Assembly (NCBI GenBank): GCA_028279215.1
Contig: JANQOF010000076.1
Location: 1-35,792, forward strand
Reading direction: 5' to 3'
DNA length: 35,792 nucleotides
From: Pirellulales bacterium
GTDB lineage: Bacteria > Planctomycetota > Planctomycetia > Pirellulales > Lacipirellulaceae
This document shows positions 9,069 to 17,952 of this stretch, piece after piece (within the stretch, counting starts at the first letter, position 1; each line of letters opens with the position of its first letter). Both the position numbers and the translations under genes were made by a program. Under the pieces are notes generated by a model. That model made no database searches. It was given only the letters and a program-made list of their open reading frames with translations, and was not told where the DNA came from.

Positions 9069-10943
9069 ATGTGCGGAATCGTTGGTTACATTGGCCCCGG
9101 TGAGGCGACTGATTTCCTGATCGAGGGACTGCGCCGGCTGGAGTATCGCGGCTACGACAGCAGTGGGGTGGCAACCCTTCACGAGGGCAACTTGGCCGTC
9201 ACCAAGACGGCAGGACGCATCGACCAGCTGGCCGCCGCCCTCAAACAACGGCCCGCACCGGGCCACGTAGGGCTAGGGCATACCCGATGGGCCACCCACG
9301 GACCGGCGACCGACGCGAACGCCCACCCGCACATCGGCGGCCAGCGGGTGCTAGCACTCGTACACAACGGAGTGATTGAGAACTTCCGCATCATCAAGCA
9401 GAAACTCGTCGAGGAGGGCTACAACTTCGCGACGTCGACCGACACCGAAGTGGTCGCCCAATTGCTCGATTACGAATTGCAACAGTGCCTGGAAGTAGAA
9501 GACCCCGACACCCGCGTTACCGACCCCTACAACGTTCTAGTACAGGCCATGCGGGCGACCCTCAGTCAACTGCGCGGGGCGTATGGCCTCGCGGTGGTGT
9601 TTCGTGATTGGCCCGATGTAATCGTGGCGGCGCGGTTGGCTAGTCCGCTAGTGATTGGTGTAGGCGATGGCGAACACTTCATTGCCAGCGACCAATCGCC
9701 GCTAGTAGGCCGCACCGACAAAATTGTCTTCCTGGCTGATCACGAAGTGGCGATCGTTACGGCTAACTCCATTCGGGTCGTCGACCGCGACGCGGGCGAC
9801 GTTAGCCACGACGTCAAACTCATTGAAGCCGATGAGTCGCAGGTAGAACTTGGAGGCTACCCGCACTTCATGCTCAAGGAGATCTTCGAGCAACCCGAAA
9901 CAGTGCGCAACGCCATGCGAGGCCGATTGGACCGTGATGCGGCCACGTCGGTATTTGGTGGTTTGAATCTATCGCCCCGCCAGCTTCGATCGGTCGACCG
10001 ATTTGTACTGACCGCGTGCGGCACCAGTTGGCATGCCGGCCTTGTAGGCGAGTACATGCTAGAAGCGTTCGCCCGCGTACCGGTAGAAGTCGAGTACGCC
10101 AGCGAACTGCGGTATCGCAACCCTCCGCTCACGCCCGACACGTTGCTGTTCGCCATCACGCAAAGTGGCGAGACGATCGACACACTGGCGGCGATGCGCG
10201 AAGTGAAGCGAAAGGGCCATCAGGCGCTCTCGATCTGCAACGTGGTCGGCAGCACGATTGCCCGCGAGGCTGATGGTGGAATCTACTTGCACGCCGGACC
10301 GGAAATCGGCGTCGCCAGCACCAAGGCGTTTACCTCGCAGTGTGTCGTGTTGGCGCTGTTGGCGTTGTATTTTGGACGTTTGCGCCATCTGAGTTTCGAA
10401 GCGGGTTTGCGAGTGATTGACGAACTCGAAGCGCTTCCCGACCAAGTCGAGCAAGCGCTCGCGACGAACAACGACGTCCGTCGCATCGCTGGAAAATATT
10501 CTGGCTGCGACAACTTCCTCTACCTAGGCAGGCAGTACAACTTTCCGGCGGCGCTGGAAGGAGCACTTAAGCTCAAGGAGATCAGCTACATCCATGCCGA
10601 AGGGTATCCCGCAGCCGAGATGAAGCATGGACCAATCGCGTTGGTCGACGACCAAACCCCCAGCGTGTTCATCGTGCCACGCGGAGGTGTGTATGAGAAA
10701 GTGCTAGCGAACATGGAAGAAATCAAGGCGCGCGGTGGTCCAGTAATTGCCATTGTGAATCCAGGCGACAATGAGGCGAGCGAGATCGCCGACGACGTGA
10801 TTCACGTTCCGATGGTCGCCGACTTTGTTCAACCGATCGTCACCGCTGTGCCACTGCAACTGCTTGCCTATCACATCGCGGTGCTCCGCGGTTGCGACGT
10901 GGATAAACCGCGCAATCTGGCGAAAAGTGTCACTGTGGAGTAG
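9069..10943 (+). CDS. glmS: glutamine--fructose-6-phosphate aminotransferase
   Basis: This 624-residue enzyme makes glucosamine-6-phosphate from fructose-6-phosphate and glutamine, feeding peptidoglycan and lipid A precursors. The start is set by MCGIVGYIG, where Cys2 becomes the N-terminal nucleophile of the glutaminase domain (about 2-240; also HTRWATHG and HNGVIENF). Two SIS sugar-isomerase domains follow (about 300-430 and 475-610) with TACGTSWHAG, TQSGETIDTL and ASTKAFTSQ. The C-terminus DKPRNLAKSVTVE is the conserved ending of GlmS. An upstream in-frame ATG at 9033 would hide Cys2 and is rejected. Neighbouring kdsB uses the same sugar-nucleotide economy. Confidence 0.98.
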   Translation: MCGIVGYIGPGEATDFLIEGLRRLEYRGYDSSGVATLHEGNLAVTKTAGRIDQLAAALKQRPAPGHVGLGHTRWATHGPATDANAHPHIGGQRVLALVHNGVIENFRIIKQKLVEEGYNFATSTDTEVVAQLLDYELQQCLEVEDPDTRVTDPYNVLVQAMRATLSQLRGAYGLAVVFRDWPDVIVAARLASPLVIGVGDGEHFIASDQSPLVGRTDKIVFLADHEVAIVTANSIRVVDRDAGDVSHDVKLIEADESQVELGGYPHFMLKEIFEQPETVRNAMRGRLDRDAATSVFGGLNLSPRQLRSVDRFVLTACGTSWHAGLVGEYMLEAFARVPVEVEYASELRYRNPPLTPDTLLFAITQSGETIDTLAAMREVKRKGHQALSICNVVGSTIAREADGGIYLHAGPEIGVASTKAFTSQCVVLALLALYFGRLRHLSFEAGLRVIDELEALPDQVEQALATNNDVRRIAGKYSGCDNFLYLGRQYNFPAALEGALKLKEISYIHAEGYPAAEMKHGPIALVDDQTPSVFIVPRGGVYEKVLANMEEIKARGGPVIAIVNPGDNEASEIADDVIHVPMVADFVQPIVTAVPLQLLAYHIAVLRGCDVDKPRNLAKSVTVE

Positions 10944-11157
10944 CGACCTCGGCCATACGACTCTGGATGTCATGCGACAGACGATCCTAATGGTTCGTCT
11001 CGCGAACGATCGACCCACCGAGCGTTTTGACCCACCAAACTCCGGCCTGAATAGTTGTTTGCCACTATCGTCTGGCAGTGATAGGATACTTACGTTGCGC
11101 CGCTGCACACGTGTGGCCCACGGCCCCGTGCGGTGCATAGGACGGGGATATCTGGTA

Positions 11158-12207
11158 ATGGCAGCGCAGGTTGGATTTCGTTGGACGGTATCGCTCGGCC
11201 GCTGGTGGAGCACGTCGGTCGAAATCCACATGCTGCTCCTGATCGCCCTCGTCGCTACGCTCGCGATCAACGCGCACCAAGTCGTCGTCGGTTCGGTCAT
11301 TGCCGGCGTTTGGCTAGCGAGCGTCAGCCTGCACCAGCTTGCGCACGTGATGGTAGCGCACCGGGTTGGAGGAACGGTAACACGGGTTGTCATTGGTCCC
11401 CTCGGCGGCAGCTACGAGGCCGACATTCCCGATGAGCCCGAGCCCCAAGTGCTCGTCGCACTATTTGGACCGGCCATGCACTTGTTGCTGGTGATCGCAG
11501 CCATGTGTCCACTGATGCTGCAGCGTGCCGACGAGGTGCTGACGATGCTGCATCCGATCGAAGCAGCCAGCCAGTTGACACCCGCGGCGCCGCTTGGCCT
11601 TACGATCGTGAAGGCCATTCTGTGGATCAACTGGCTGTTGTTCCTCGTGAATCTGATTCCAGCCTACCCGTTCGACACGGCAACCGTCGTTCGGTCGCTG
11701 CTGTGGCCGATGGTGGGGTGGCGAACCGCGCATGTTACCACCGGGCGACTCGCACAGGCAGTGGCCATAGGCTTTCTGTTCTGCGGGCTGTACCTTGCAA
11801 CCATGGTCGCTACAGAGCCCTACATCTGGGCAACCCCAATTTGTGCGGCAATTTATCTGTCAGTCGCCGCGCAGCGCGAGTGGTACACACTCAGGCACGC
11901 AGAAGGAGAACTGACGGACGAGGAGTGGCTGCAGCTCGACACCGACGAGTTGGAAGATGACGCGTGGTTCCGCGACGATTCGAACCACATGGTGCTTGTC
12001 GAGCAGCACTACGACCAACTCCGTGAGCGCTACGAACGCAAACGAAAAGCGCAAGAAGACTACGAAGACGCCCGCGTAGACGACATTCTCGCTCGTCTAC
12101 ATCTCGAGGGCTTCGAGCACCTGTCTCAGGACGACCAAGCATTCTTGCGTCGCGCCAGCCGACGATACCGCGATCGCCGTCGAGATCGCGAAGTGTCGGG
12201 CGAATAG
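11158..12207 (+). CDS. M50-like site-2 protease family membrane protein with altered active site (HQLAH)
   Basis: In this 349-residue protein the N-terminal two thirds has several membrane spans and the M50 (site-2 protease) layout. The zinc motif sits in a hydrophobic helix at residues 59-63 but reads HQLAH instead of HExxH. The second motif, NLIPAYPFDTATVVRS (Asp173), resembles the usual NLxPxxPLDGGxxxR third metal ligand. The catalytic Glu is replaced by Gln (codon CAG). The C-terminal 150 residues are cytosol-like and highly charged, and end DDILARLHLEGFEHLSQDDQ followed by FLRRASRRYRDRR. This matches the tail often seen in rhomboid-type proteins (DUF6576-like). The metal site may be kept but proteolysis is likely lost or weak. 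The start at 11158 is picked because upstream codons overlap glmS and look non-coding. Confidence 0.75.
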   Translation: MAAQVGFRWTVSLGRWWSTSVEIHMLLLIALVATLAINAHQVVVGSVIAGVWLASVSLHQLAHVMVAHRVGGTVTRVVIGPLGGSYEADIPDEPEPQVLVALFGPAMHLLLVIAAMCPLMLQRADEVLTMLHPIEAASQLTPAAPLGLTIVKAILWINWLLFLVNLIPAYPFDTATVVRSLLWPMVGWRTAHVTTGRLAQAVAIGFLFCGLYLATMVATEPYIWATPICAAIYLSVAAQREWYTLRHAEGELTDEEWLQLDTDELEDDAWFRDDSNHMVLVEQHYDQLRERYERKRKAQEDYEDARVDDILARLHLEGFEHLSQDDQAFLRRASRRYRDRRRDREVSGE

Positions 12208-12309
12208 TTCGACAAGCGGTCGATGGCCACCACGCGGCGCGACTGTCATAACCGCTACAAGTCGATCCTGGCTGCGGTTTATGCCCTCGGTTTCCCGACC
12301 GCCATCACA

Positions 12310-12337
12310 TTGGGCGCGCGTGCCTGTAGTGTATGCT
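12310..12337 (+). promoter_or_regulatory. candidate promoter of the HD-GYP gene
   Basis: TTGGGC (12310-12315), 16 bases and TATGCT (12332-12337) lie 36 bases before the ATG at 12373. This favours that start over the in-frame ATG at 12223. Confidence 0.4.
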
Positions 12338-12372
12338 TTTTCACGCTAAGCCGGGCTGCCACACTAAGTCTA

Positions 12373-14130
12373 ATGGAGCACTTGGCGAAACGTGTTACGG
12401 CCATTATTTGCACCATTTCCCAGTTTGCCTCGAACGTGCACGCATCATTGTTGAATGTCGAAGCTGGCTTGCTAAACGCTTGCCGCGTATCCGCAAAACG
12501 GGGTCCGCAGGTTCGCAGCGATGCGCAGTTTCTCAACCGGCTACGGGATGCGTTTGACGTGCCAATGGCCGTGCTAGAACTCGGCTCCGGCGAGTTGAAT
12601 CATGTCTCCGCGCTGTGGTTACACGTCGATATCGACTGCTGGCGGCCCGTCGTCGACGAGGTCGCCCGCCGGGGCAAGCCGCAGATTGTCGAGGACTGCG
12701 CCCCACTTGCGGTACTGGCAGTGCCGTTGCCTGCGGATCAAGACCACACCTGCGAACGGGTGGCCATCGCCACGTTCCTGACCCAACAAGTCACCGATCG
12801 CGACCAGGTCGTCGCGGCAGCCGGCGCGGTGGGTGTGGATATCGATACCGTGTGGCGTTGGACTCAGCGACAGCAGCTTTGGCCCACGCGCGCTATTGAG
12901 CAACTTAGTCAGTCGATGGTCGAACATGCTTCGACCGAAGCGCAAAACCAACACTTGCGTCGTCAGTTGACGAACGTCTCGCGACAGTTGCTGCAAACGT
13001 TCGACGAACTCAACCTGTTGCACCGGATCAATGACCGAGTTTCGCTCGAAACCGACGAGTCCGAGCTGCTGGAAACTGCCGTCCGGTGGCTCAGCCTAGT
13101 CCTGCCAGCCGAGTGCCTGTTGGCTTGCTTGAAACCGGCGAACGGCGACCGCGACGAGTCTGGCGCTCCGCACAGGGAATGGATTTACGCCGGTGATTGC
13201 CCCATCGACAACGACGATCTGAACACCTTCTTTGATCGACTCGGCCCCGATGCGCGTAACTCGTCCATTGTGATCGATCGTGAGGTTACTGGTGGCCCCA
13301 CATGGTACTACCCTGCAGTCCGCGAGGTGATTAGCGTCCCGATTCGCTCGGGCAGCAGCACTAACGGTTGGCTAGTCGCCATCAATCATCAGCCCGAGTT
13401 AGGTAGGGCCGGCGACGATTTTGGCAACCTCGAAACAAGCTTGCTGAGCTCCGTAGCATCGATGCTCGGCATGCATTCGGGCAACGTGCGACTCTACAAC
13501 GATCAATCGAACTTCTTCGAAAGTGTCGTGCGGGCGCTCAGCTCCGCTATCGACGCCAAGGACCCTTACACGCGTGGCCACAGCGAACGTGTCGCCCGCA
13601 TCTCGGTGCTTATGGCCCGGCAACTGGGCTGCGATGCGGAAGAGCTAAATACAATTTATCTTTCCGGTCTCCTGCACGACATTGGCAAGATTGGTATCGA
13701 CGATACCATCCTCCGCAAGCCGGGTTCTCTGACTTCCGAAGAATTCGAGCACATCAAGCAGCATCCTGAGCTTGGCCACCGCATTCTTAAGGGCGTGCGG
13801 CAGCTCCAACACGTGCTGCCCGTGGTGCTACACCATCACGAAGCTTGGGACGGCAGCGGCTACCCCAATCATCTGGTGGGGACCGATTGCCCCTGGCTCG
13901 CCCGTATTGTCGGTGTGGCCGACGCGTTCGACGCAATGAGCAGCGACCGTCCGTACCGCGCGGGGATGCCGACCGATCAAATCAACACCATCTTCCGCAC
14001 CCAGAGCGGAACGCAGTGGGATCCGCAAGTAATCGAGGCCTTCTTTGCCGTCCGAGATGCGATCGACGAGATCGTCGATGAAGATCGAGAGCAACTCTCG
14101 CTCGACGTCCGCGCTTGGACGGCTAGCTAA
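12373..14130 (+). CDS. GAF and HD-GYP domain protein, probable cyclic-di-GMP phosphodiesterase
   Basis: The protein has 585 residues if started at 12373; an ATG at 12223 would add 50. The first 200 residues are an unclassified domain, followed by a GAF-like sensor region (about 220-370, starting near RVSLETDESELLETAV). The HD-GYP catalytic domain covers about 385-560. Its motifs are complete: HSERVARIS, the HD pair in LLHDIGKIGI, then HHHEAWDGSGYP and RIVGVADAFDAMSSDRPYR. HD-GYP enzymes hydrolyse cyclic-di-GMP to GMP, so a role in lowering this messenger in response to a GAF ligand is expected. No receiver domain or membrane span is seen, so it is likely cytoplasmic. Confidence 0.9.
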   Translation: MEHLAKRVTAIICTISQFASNVHASLLNVEAGLLNACRVSAKRGPQVRSDAQFLNRLRDAFDVPMAVLELGSGELNHVSALWLHVDIDCWRPVVDEVARRGKPQIVEDCAPLAVLAVPLPADQDHTCERVAIATFLTQQVTDRDQVVAAAGAVGVDIDTVWRWTQRQQLWPTRAIEQLSQSMVEHASTEAQNQHLRRQLTNVSRQLLQTFDELNLLHRINDRVSLETDESELLETAVRWLSLVLPAECLLACLKPANGDRDESGAPHREWIYAGDCPIDNDDLNTFFDRLGPDARNSSIVIDREVTGGPTWYYPAVREVISVPIRSGSSTNGWLVAINHQPELGRAGDDFGNLETSLLSSVASMLGMHSGNVRLYNDQSNFFESVVRALSSAIDAKDPYTRGHSERVARISVLMARQLGCDAEELNTIYLSGLLHDIGKIGIDDTILRKPGSLTSEEFEHIKQHPELGHRILKGVRQLQHVLPVVLHHHEAWDGSGYPNHLVGTDCPWLARIVGVADAFDAMSSDRPYRAGMPTDQINTIFRTQSGTQWDPQVIEAFFAVRDAIDEIVDEDREQLSLDVRAWTAS

Positions 14131-14235
14131 CTGCCTCGCGGTCAGCGTATTCTTGAGTGAGATCGCCCGTCGATCCAAACCAGCCTACACATTGGGCCGG
14201 CGAGATCCGATTGCTGCTACTCCTCCACGACGAAT

Positions 14236-14721
14236 ATGGCCCAACAAGAGCATGACCGCGAAAACCTGCTTCGCGACGCGGTGGCATTTGTCGACCGCAT
14301 CGAGTGGCGCGCGCCCGACGGGCGTGAGGTGTTCATGGGAATGCGCAACAGCGGCGGCGCAAGTATCTATCTCGATCAGGATCCGGTCTATCACTTCACG
14401 TCCGATGATCGGCTGCGACGCGCGTTTGTTGCAGGCCGCCTGTACAAAGCCGACCAGTGCCAACTCGTAGAGATGCACCGGCAACGGACCGACGACGAGG
14501 TACAACTCGTAAGCCGAACTCTGGGTACCGAGGCGACCGAGGAGTTGTTACAGGCGATACAGCATGAACTTCGCACGCTGCTCGACGATCTGCGCGGCGA
14601 TCGACTGACGCGAGTTGGGCTGGTAACTCAGCAGGCAGATTTCGCGCAGCGATGCGTCGAGTGGCTGGCGCGGCTCGTCGAAGGCCCTCCGCAGATCGCC
14701 GAATCGCCCCACGCTAGGTAA
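14236..14721 (+). CDS. conserved-looking hypothetical protein, 161 residues
   Basis: This is a soluble, acidic protein of 161 residues beginning MAQQEHDRENLLRDAVAF. The N-terminal half (WRAPDGREVFMGMRNSGG, DDRLRRAFVAGRLYKADQ) looks like a compact fold. The C-terminal half is helical (ATEELLQAIQHELRTLLDDL). Codon choice matches the neighbours, which supports a real gene. It lies 105 bases after the HD-GYP gene. Its last bases overlap the end of the convergent ygfZ gene by 8 bp. I do not recognise the family. Confidence 0.7.
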   Translation: MAQQEHDRENLLRDAVAFVDRIEWRAPDGREVFMGMRNSGGASIYLDQDPVYHFTSDDRLRRAFVAGRLYKADQCQLVEMHRQRTDDEVQLVSRTLGTEATEELLQAIQHELRTLLDDLRGDRLTRVGLVTQQADFAQRCVEWLARLVEGPPQIAESPHAR

Positions 14722-15535
14722 TCGGCAAAGCGCGAGTCACGGCCTCTCCGGTCTCTCCGCGAAGCGCCGTGCCCACCGCATTGCTGCCCCGTCGGACCAT
14801 GGCAATGCCCAATCGCCGCTCGCCACATTGGGCAGCCGACGTGATGGTGCCAACCTCCTTGTCGCCATCGAAAAGCGCTCCACCAGCCGCCACACCGGGT
14901 CCCCCGACCAATACAATCTGCTTGTTCACATGCCCCAGTGCATCTAATCGGGCAATTGTCTCCTGTCCCAGGTAGCATCCTTTCGTGAAACTAATGGCCA
15001 ACGAGTCGCGGCTCAATTCTTGCGGAAGAGTTCCGTCTTGAAAGTCGATTCCTTTGAGCGGCCAGCCCGAACTGACTCGCAGGCGATGAAACTCAGTTTC
15101 GTCGCCCAACGTAACTCCACTGGGCACATGTTCTGCGTCGACCAACACCCACGCTGGATCGGCCAGGACGGGCATCGGCGACCATTCCCCTGACGGCGTG
15201 GCCTCAGCCGCAACCATGAGCAATGGCTGGTGCGGCGAAACGCTAAGCCTCACGTCTTCGCGGATGATGTAGCGATCTAAATGGGCGACTAGCAAATCGG
15301 TTTCGGATTCGAACACGATCACCGCGATCGAGTCGTCGCGACACACCAGCAGCGCGTGCGCCAAGACGTGGCCTTTGACGTTGGTAAAGAACGCTTCTCG
15401 CACGTCGCCTGACGTCATCGACTGTACGTCGGCTGTGCACATGTTGTGCAGAAATTGCGCACGATCGCTGCCATGAACCTCCATGGTGGTCGCAGGCCAA
15501 TCAGAGAATACTGTTCCTAGCTGGATGTTGCTCAC
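14714..15535 (-). CDS. ygfZ: YgfZ/GcvT-like folate-binding protein
   Basis: This 273-residue member of the YgfZ family is a tetrahydrofolate-dependent factor that helps repair or assemble some iron-sulfur enzymes. The family signature is present as TKGCYLGQETIAR, with the conserved Cys in the K-G-C-Y-x-G-Q-E motif. The N-terminal VHGSDRAQFLHNMCTADV also matches the GcvT fold. The start is GTG at 15535, with GGAGG six bases before it; that site lies next to the stop of the upstream LarA-like gene (15-base gap), so the two are very probably one operon. It could be confused with aminomethyltransferase GcvT, but it is shorter and has the YgfZ motif. Confidence 0.88.
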   Translation of the reverse strand: MSNIQLGTVFSDWPATTMEVHGSDRAQFLHNMCTADVQSMTSGDVREAFFTNVKGHVLAHALLVCRDDSIAVIVFESETDLLVAHLDRYIIREDVRLSVSPHQPLLMVAAEATPSGEWSPMPVLADPAWVLVDAEHVPSGVTLGDETEFHRLRVSSGWPLKGIDFQDGTLPQELSRDSLAISFTKGCYLGQETIARLDALGHVNKQIVLVGGPGVAAGGALFDGDKEVGTITSAAQCGERRLGIAMVRRGSNAVGTALRGETGEAVTRALPIT

Positions 15536-15550
15536 CCTTTGCCTCCATAG

Positions 15551-16789
15551 CTACTCGGCAAACTTCGGTACCGTGTGCTGTCCTTCGTTGAGTACCGCGC
15601 AAGTTTGGCTTCGCTCGGCGAGACGGACCAACTCGGCGGCGTCGACGATGGGCGTCATCCCCAAACTCTCTACCACGTCGTCGTCGAGCTGACTCATAAA
15701 ATAAAGCGGGCCGCGGCACAGCGCTTTGTAAATCTCCCAAGCCGCCGCGGCGTCGGGCGATTGGGCGTCGTGCAGTCGTGCTGCTCGATCCAAATCGCCG
15801 CCGACTTCCATGAGCTTCTGTAGCGACTCGCCAGGCGGTGCCGAAAGCTGTGTGCAAATGGCCACCGCACTGTCGTCTTGATCTGCAGCCTGACCGGCGG
15901 CGTGCAGTGCCCGCGCCACGTTGTCCCACGACTGTTCCGCCGGGCCACCCGTAAGAGTAGTGACGACCAATCGAGCTGGCTCGTCGACCTGGGCCACCCA
16001 CTCGTCGGCACATGCCGAGGCGACCAACCGATCGACTTCGTCTGGCGTACCGGCAACGACCTGGGCAATGCCTCCGCCTCGCGCGGGAACGACTTGAACG
16101 ACCAACGCGGCGCCGAGCAACCATCCTGCTCGATCGGTCTCATCCCGTCGACGTGATGCTGCGGCTGGCGAATCGAGTGCGTCCGCTTGGGCGAAACGTT
16201 GTTGGGTCACAACGTCGGAAAATCTCGGGTAGATCGACTCGTACGGTCCACGTGAGTCGCGGGCTGTGGTCGCCCGGCCACAGCCAACTGGGATCACTAC
16301 ATCGGCCTCAAACAACTGGCGGCTAACGAGCAGCGGCGATTCGTCGACGGCCGCCAGGTAACATAGCGCTTGGTCGTCGTTGGCCTCGTGCGCGATGACA
16401 AGTAAGCCGTCCTCTAGCAAGTCGGCTAGCTCCTCTCGCAGCGCGCGGCCTTCGTTCACATCGCCCACAACCACCCTGACCGTTTCGCGACCTGCACCGG
16501 CACGGTCCAGCGCAGCAACGACGCCACGTACGACTTGGGCGGATTGACGGACTCCGTCGCCCAAAGCGATGGCAATCGTGTCGTCGGGGACGATAGCTTG
16601 AGAGATCGCCGGAAAGCCCGCCGGCGACTCGAGGGCGGCGGCGGTCGCCGCGACGACGTCCAAGTCGTCGGCTCGATCGCTCGCCAATCGCATCGCCGAG
16701 CCCACCCACGCCTCGTCCCGTAGCGTGATCGATAGCGGAGGCTCATCGCCAAGTTGAACGTGCGCTTGCACCGACATCGACTTAGGCAT
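15551..16789 (-). CDS. LarA-like (DUF2088) protein without the usual nickel-pincer residues
   Basis: In this 412-residue protein the N-terminal part follows the lactate racemase LarA fold (DUF2088). VPDDTIAIALGDGVRQSAQV (Asp78, Arg81) aligns with the substrate-binding VxDxTRP region, and EADVVIPVGCGR aligns with the LarA strand EADLxIxxG. Key LarA features appear lost: the His after the second strand (here VVVGDVNEGRAL) and the His/Lys-bearing PHxxAGxSGGxK loop (here ATTARDSRGPYES), which holds the nickel-pincer nucleotide lysine. The C-terminal half is more divergent. It is not expected to be a working lactate racemase; a related role on another substrate is possible. It forms an operon with ygfZ and is divergent from a lipoprotein gene. 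Confidence 0.65.
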   Translation of the reverse strand: MPKSMSVQAHVQLGDEPPLSITLRDEAWVGSAMRLASDRADDLDVVAATAAALESPAGFPAISQAIVPDDTIAIALGDGVRQSAQVVRGVVAALDRAGAGRETVRVVVGDVNEGRALREELADLLEDGLLVIAHEANDDQALCYLAAVDESPLLVSRQLFEADVVIPVGCGRATTARDSRGPYESIYPRFSDVVTQQRFAQADALDSPAAASRRRDETDRAGWLLGAALVVQVVPARGGGIAQVVAGTPDEVDRLVASACADEWVAQVDEPARLVVTTLTGGPAEQSWDNVARALHAAGQAADQDDSAVAICTQLSAPPGESLQKLMEVGGDLDRAARLHDAQSPDAAAAWEIYKALCRGPLYFMSQLDDDVVESLGMTPIVDAAELVRLAERSQTCAVLNEGQHTVPKFAE

Positions 16790-16934
16790 GTACTGGGAAA
16801 GGGAATCGTTTCAGGCAGGTACCACAAAAAATGGTATCGGTCGCAGTTCGAATCGGTCAACCCGCGATAGCCGGCGGACATACGGTGTGCTACCTTGAGT
16901 CTCTGGCCCTTCGACACCGAGATGAGGGAGTTCG

Positions 16935-17924
16935 ATGCGTTACCTGCCAGATTGCAGGACGATCGCAGCATTGTCGTGCGCTTTAGCAGGCATGCTCGGC
17001 TGCGACTCGACGGGCAGCGTGCAGCCCGATGAGAGTCCGGCTGCCAATGAGCAACGTCCGCAAAAGGACATGACTGCCGCGGACATCATGGGCAAGATGG
17101 TAGCCGCCTATCGCGATGCCGATGCCTACTTCGACAACGCCGTATATGGCGAGCATTTCGTGCTTGCCGCAGACGGTGTGAAGCGCCAAGGATTGCCGGT
17201 ATCGGTTTCCGTAAGGTGGAAGCGACCGAATCAATTTCGCATCACACGCGTCGAGGTTCGTCCCGATGGTCAACCTCACGCGGCCATCGTGGCGTGCGAC
17301 GGCGACAAGCTCGAAGCGATGCTATCGCAACTCGAGCCGCAGCGACTGTCGCTGCCTGCGCCCAGTGTTGCTACACGAAAGACCATTGCACCCGATCCGT
17401 TACTCCGTCAGGTTCTATTTCCCGTACCGCTTCAGGATATGTTCCCGCAATTGGCACTACTGCTCGCCGATGGTGAGCAACCTGCCTGGCCGTTGGCGGC
17501 GCCCGACAGTTTGGAGTTGTTGCCGCAGGAGAATCTTAGGAAGGACGGGTCGGAACCGGCGCCGTGCTACCGCATCCAAATGCAGACGACCGCTGGGCCG
17601 CAAATTTGCTGGATCGACAAGCGCTGCTTCTTGCTGTTGCGAATTGAACTTCCAGGTGAGGAGCTTCGTAAACAGCTCTATCCTGATCACGACTTCCTGG
17701 AGTTTTGTTGGCGATTCGACTTTTTCGATGCGACAAGCAATCCGCCGCTGCCCAACGAGGCGTTTCGCCTCGACTCCGACGAGGAGCTGCCGCCGTCCGA
17801 ATTAGTCGATGCATTCTCCGAACCTCCAAGCAGCACGGCTTCCGCAGATCTCGGCGAACAGGAAGGCGATGCGGTTACGACCGAGAATGAACTCGATGAC
17901 AATGACGATCGCCCAAACGACTAA
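16935..17924 (+). CDS. lipoprotein with LolA-like/DUF2092-like domain
   Basis: This 329-residue protein has a lipoprotein signal sequence with a hydrophobic core (AALSCALAGMLG) and lipidation at Cys23. The mature part begins MTAADIMGKMVAAYRDADAY. This, together with VSVRWKRPNQFRI, GDKLEAML and the later CYRIQMQTTAGPQICWIDK, resembles the LolA/LolB-like (DUF2092-type) open beta-barrel that binds lipid chains. The C-terminus is acidic and disordered (ENELDDNDDRPND). AGGGAG lies five bases before the ATG. Lipidation and fold suggest an envelope role, perhaps lipid or lipoprotein handling; this is inference. The neighbouring lpxD and lpxI make lipid A. Confidence 0.7.
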   Translation: MRYLPDCRTIAALSCALAGMLGCDSTGSVQPDESPAANEQRPQKDMTAADIMGKMVAAYRDADAYFDNAVYGEHFVLAADGVKRQGLPVSVSVRWKRPNQFRITRVEVRPDGQPHAAIVACDGDKLEAMLSQLEPQRLSLPAPSVATRKTIAPDPLLRQVLFPVPLQDMFPQLALLLADGEQPAWPLAAPDSLELLPQENLRKDGSEPAPCYRIQMQTTAGPQICWIDKRCFLLLRIELPGEELRKQLYPDHDFLEFCWRFDFFDATSNPPLPNEAFRLDSDEELPPSELVDAFSEPPSSTASADLGEQEGDAVTTENELDDNDDRPND

Positions 17925-17952
17925 CCGCACCAATCCTCTCGCTTGATCAACG

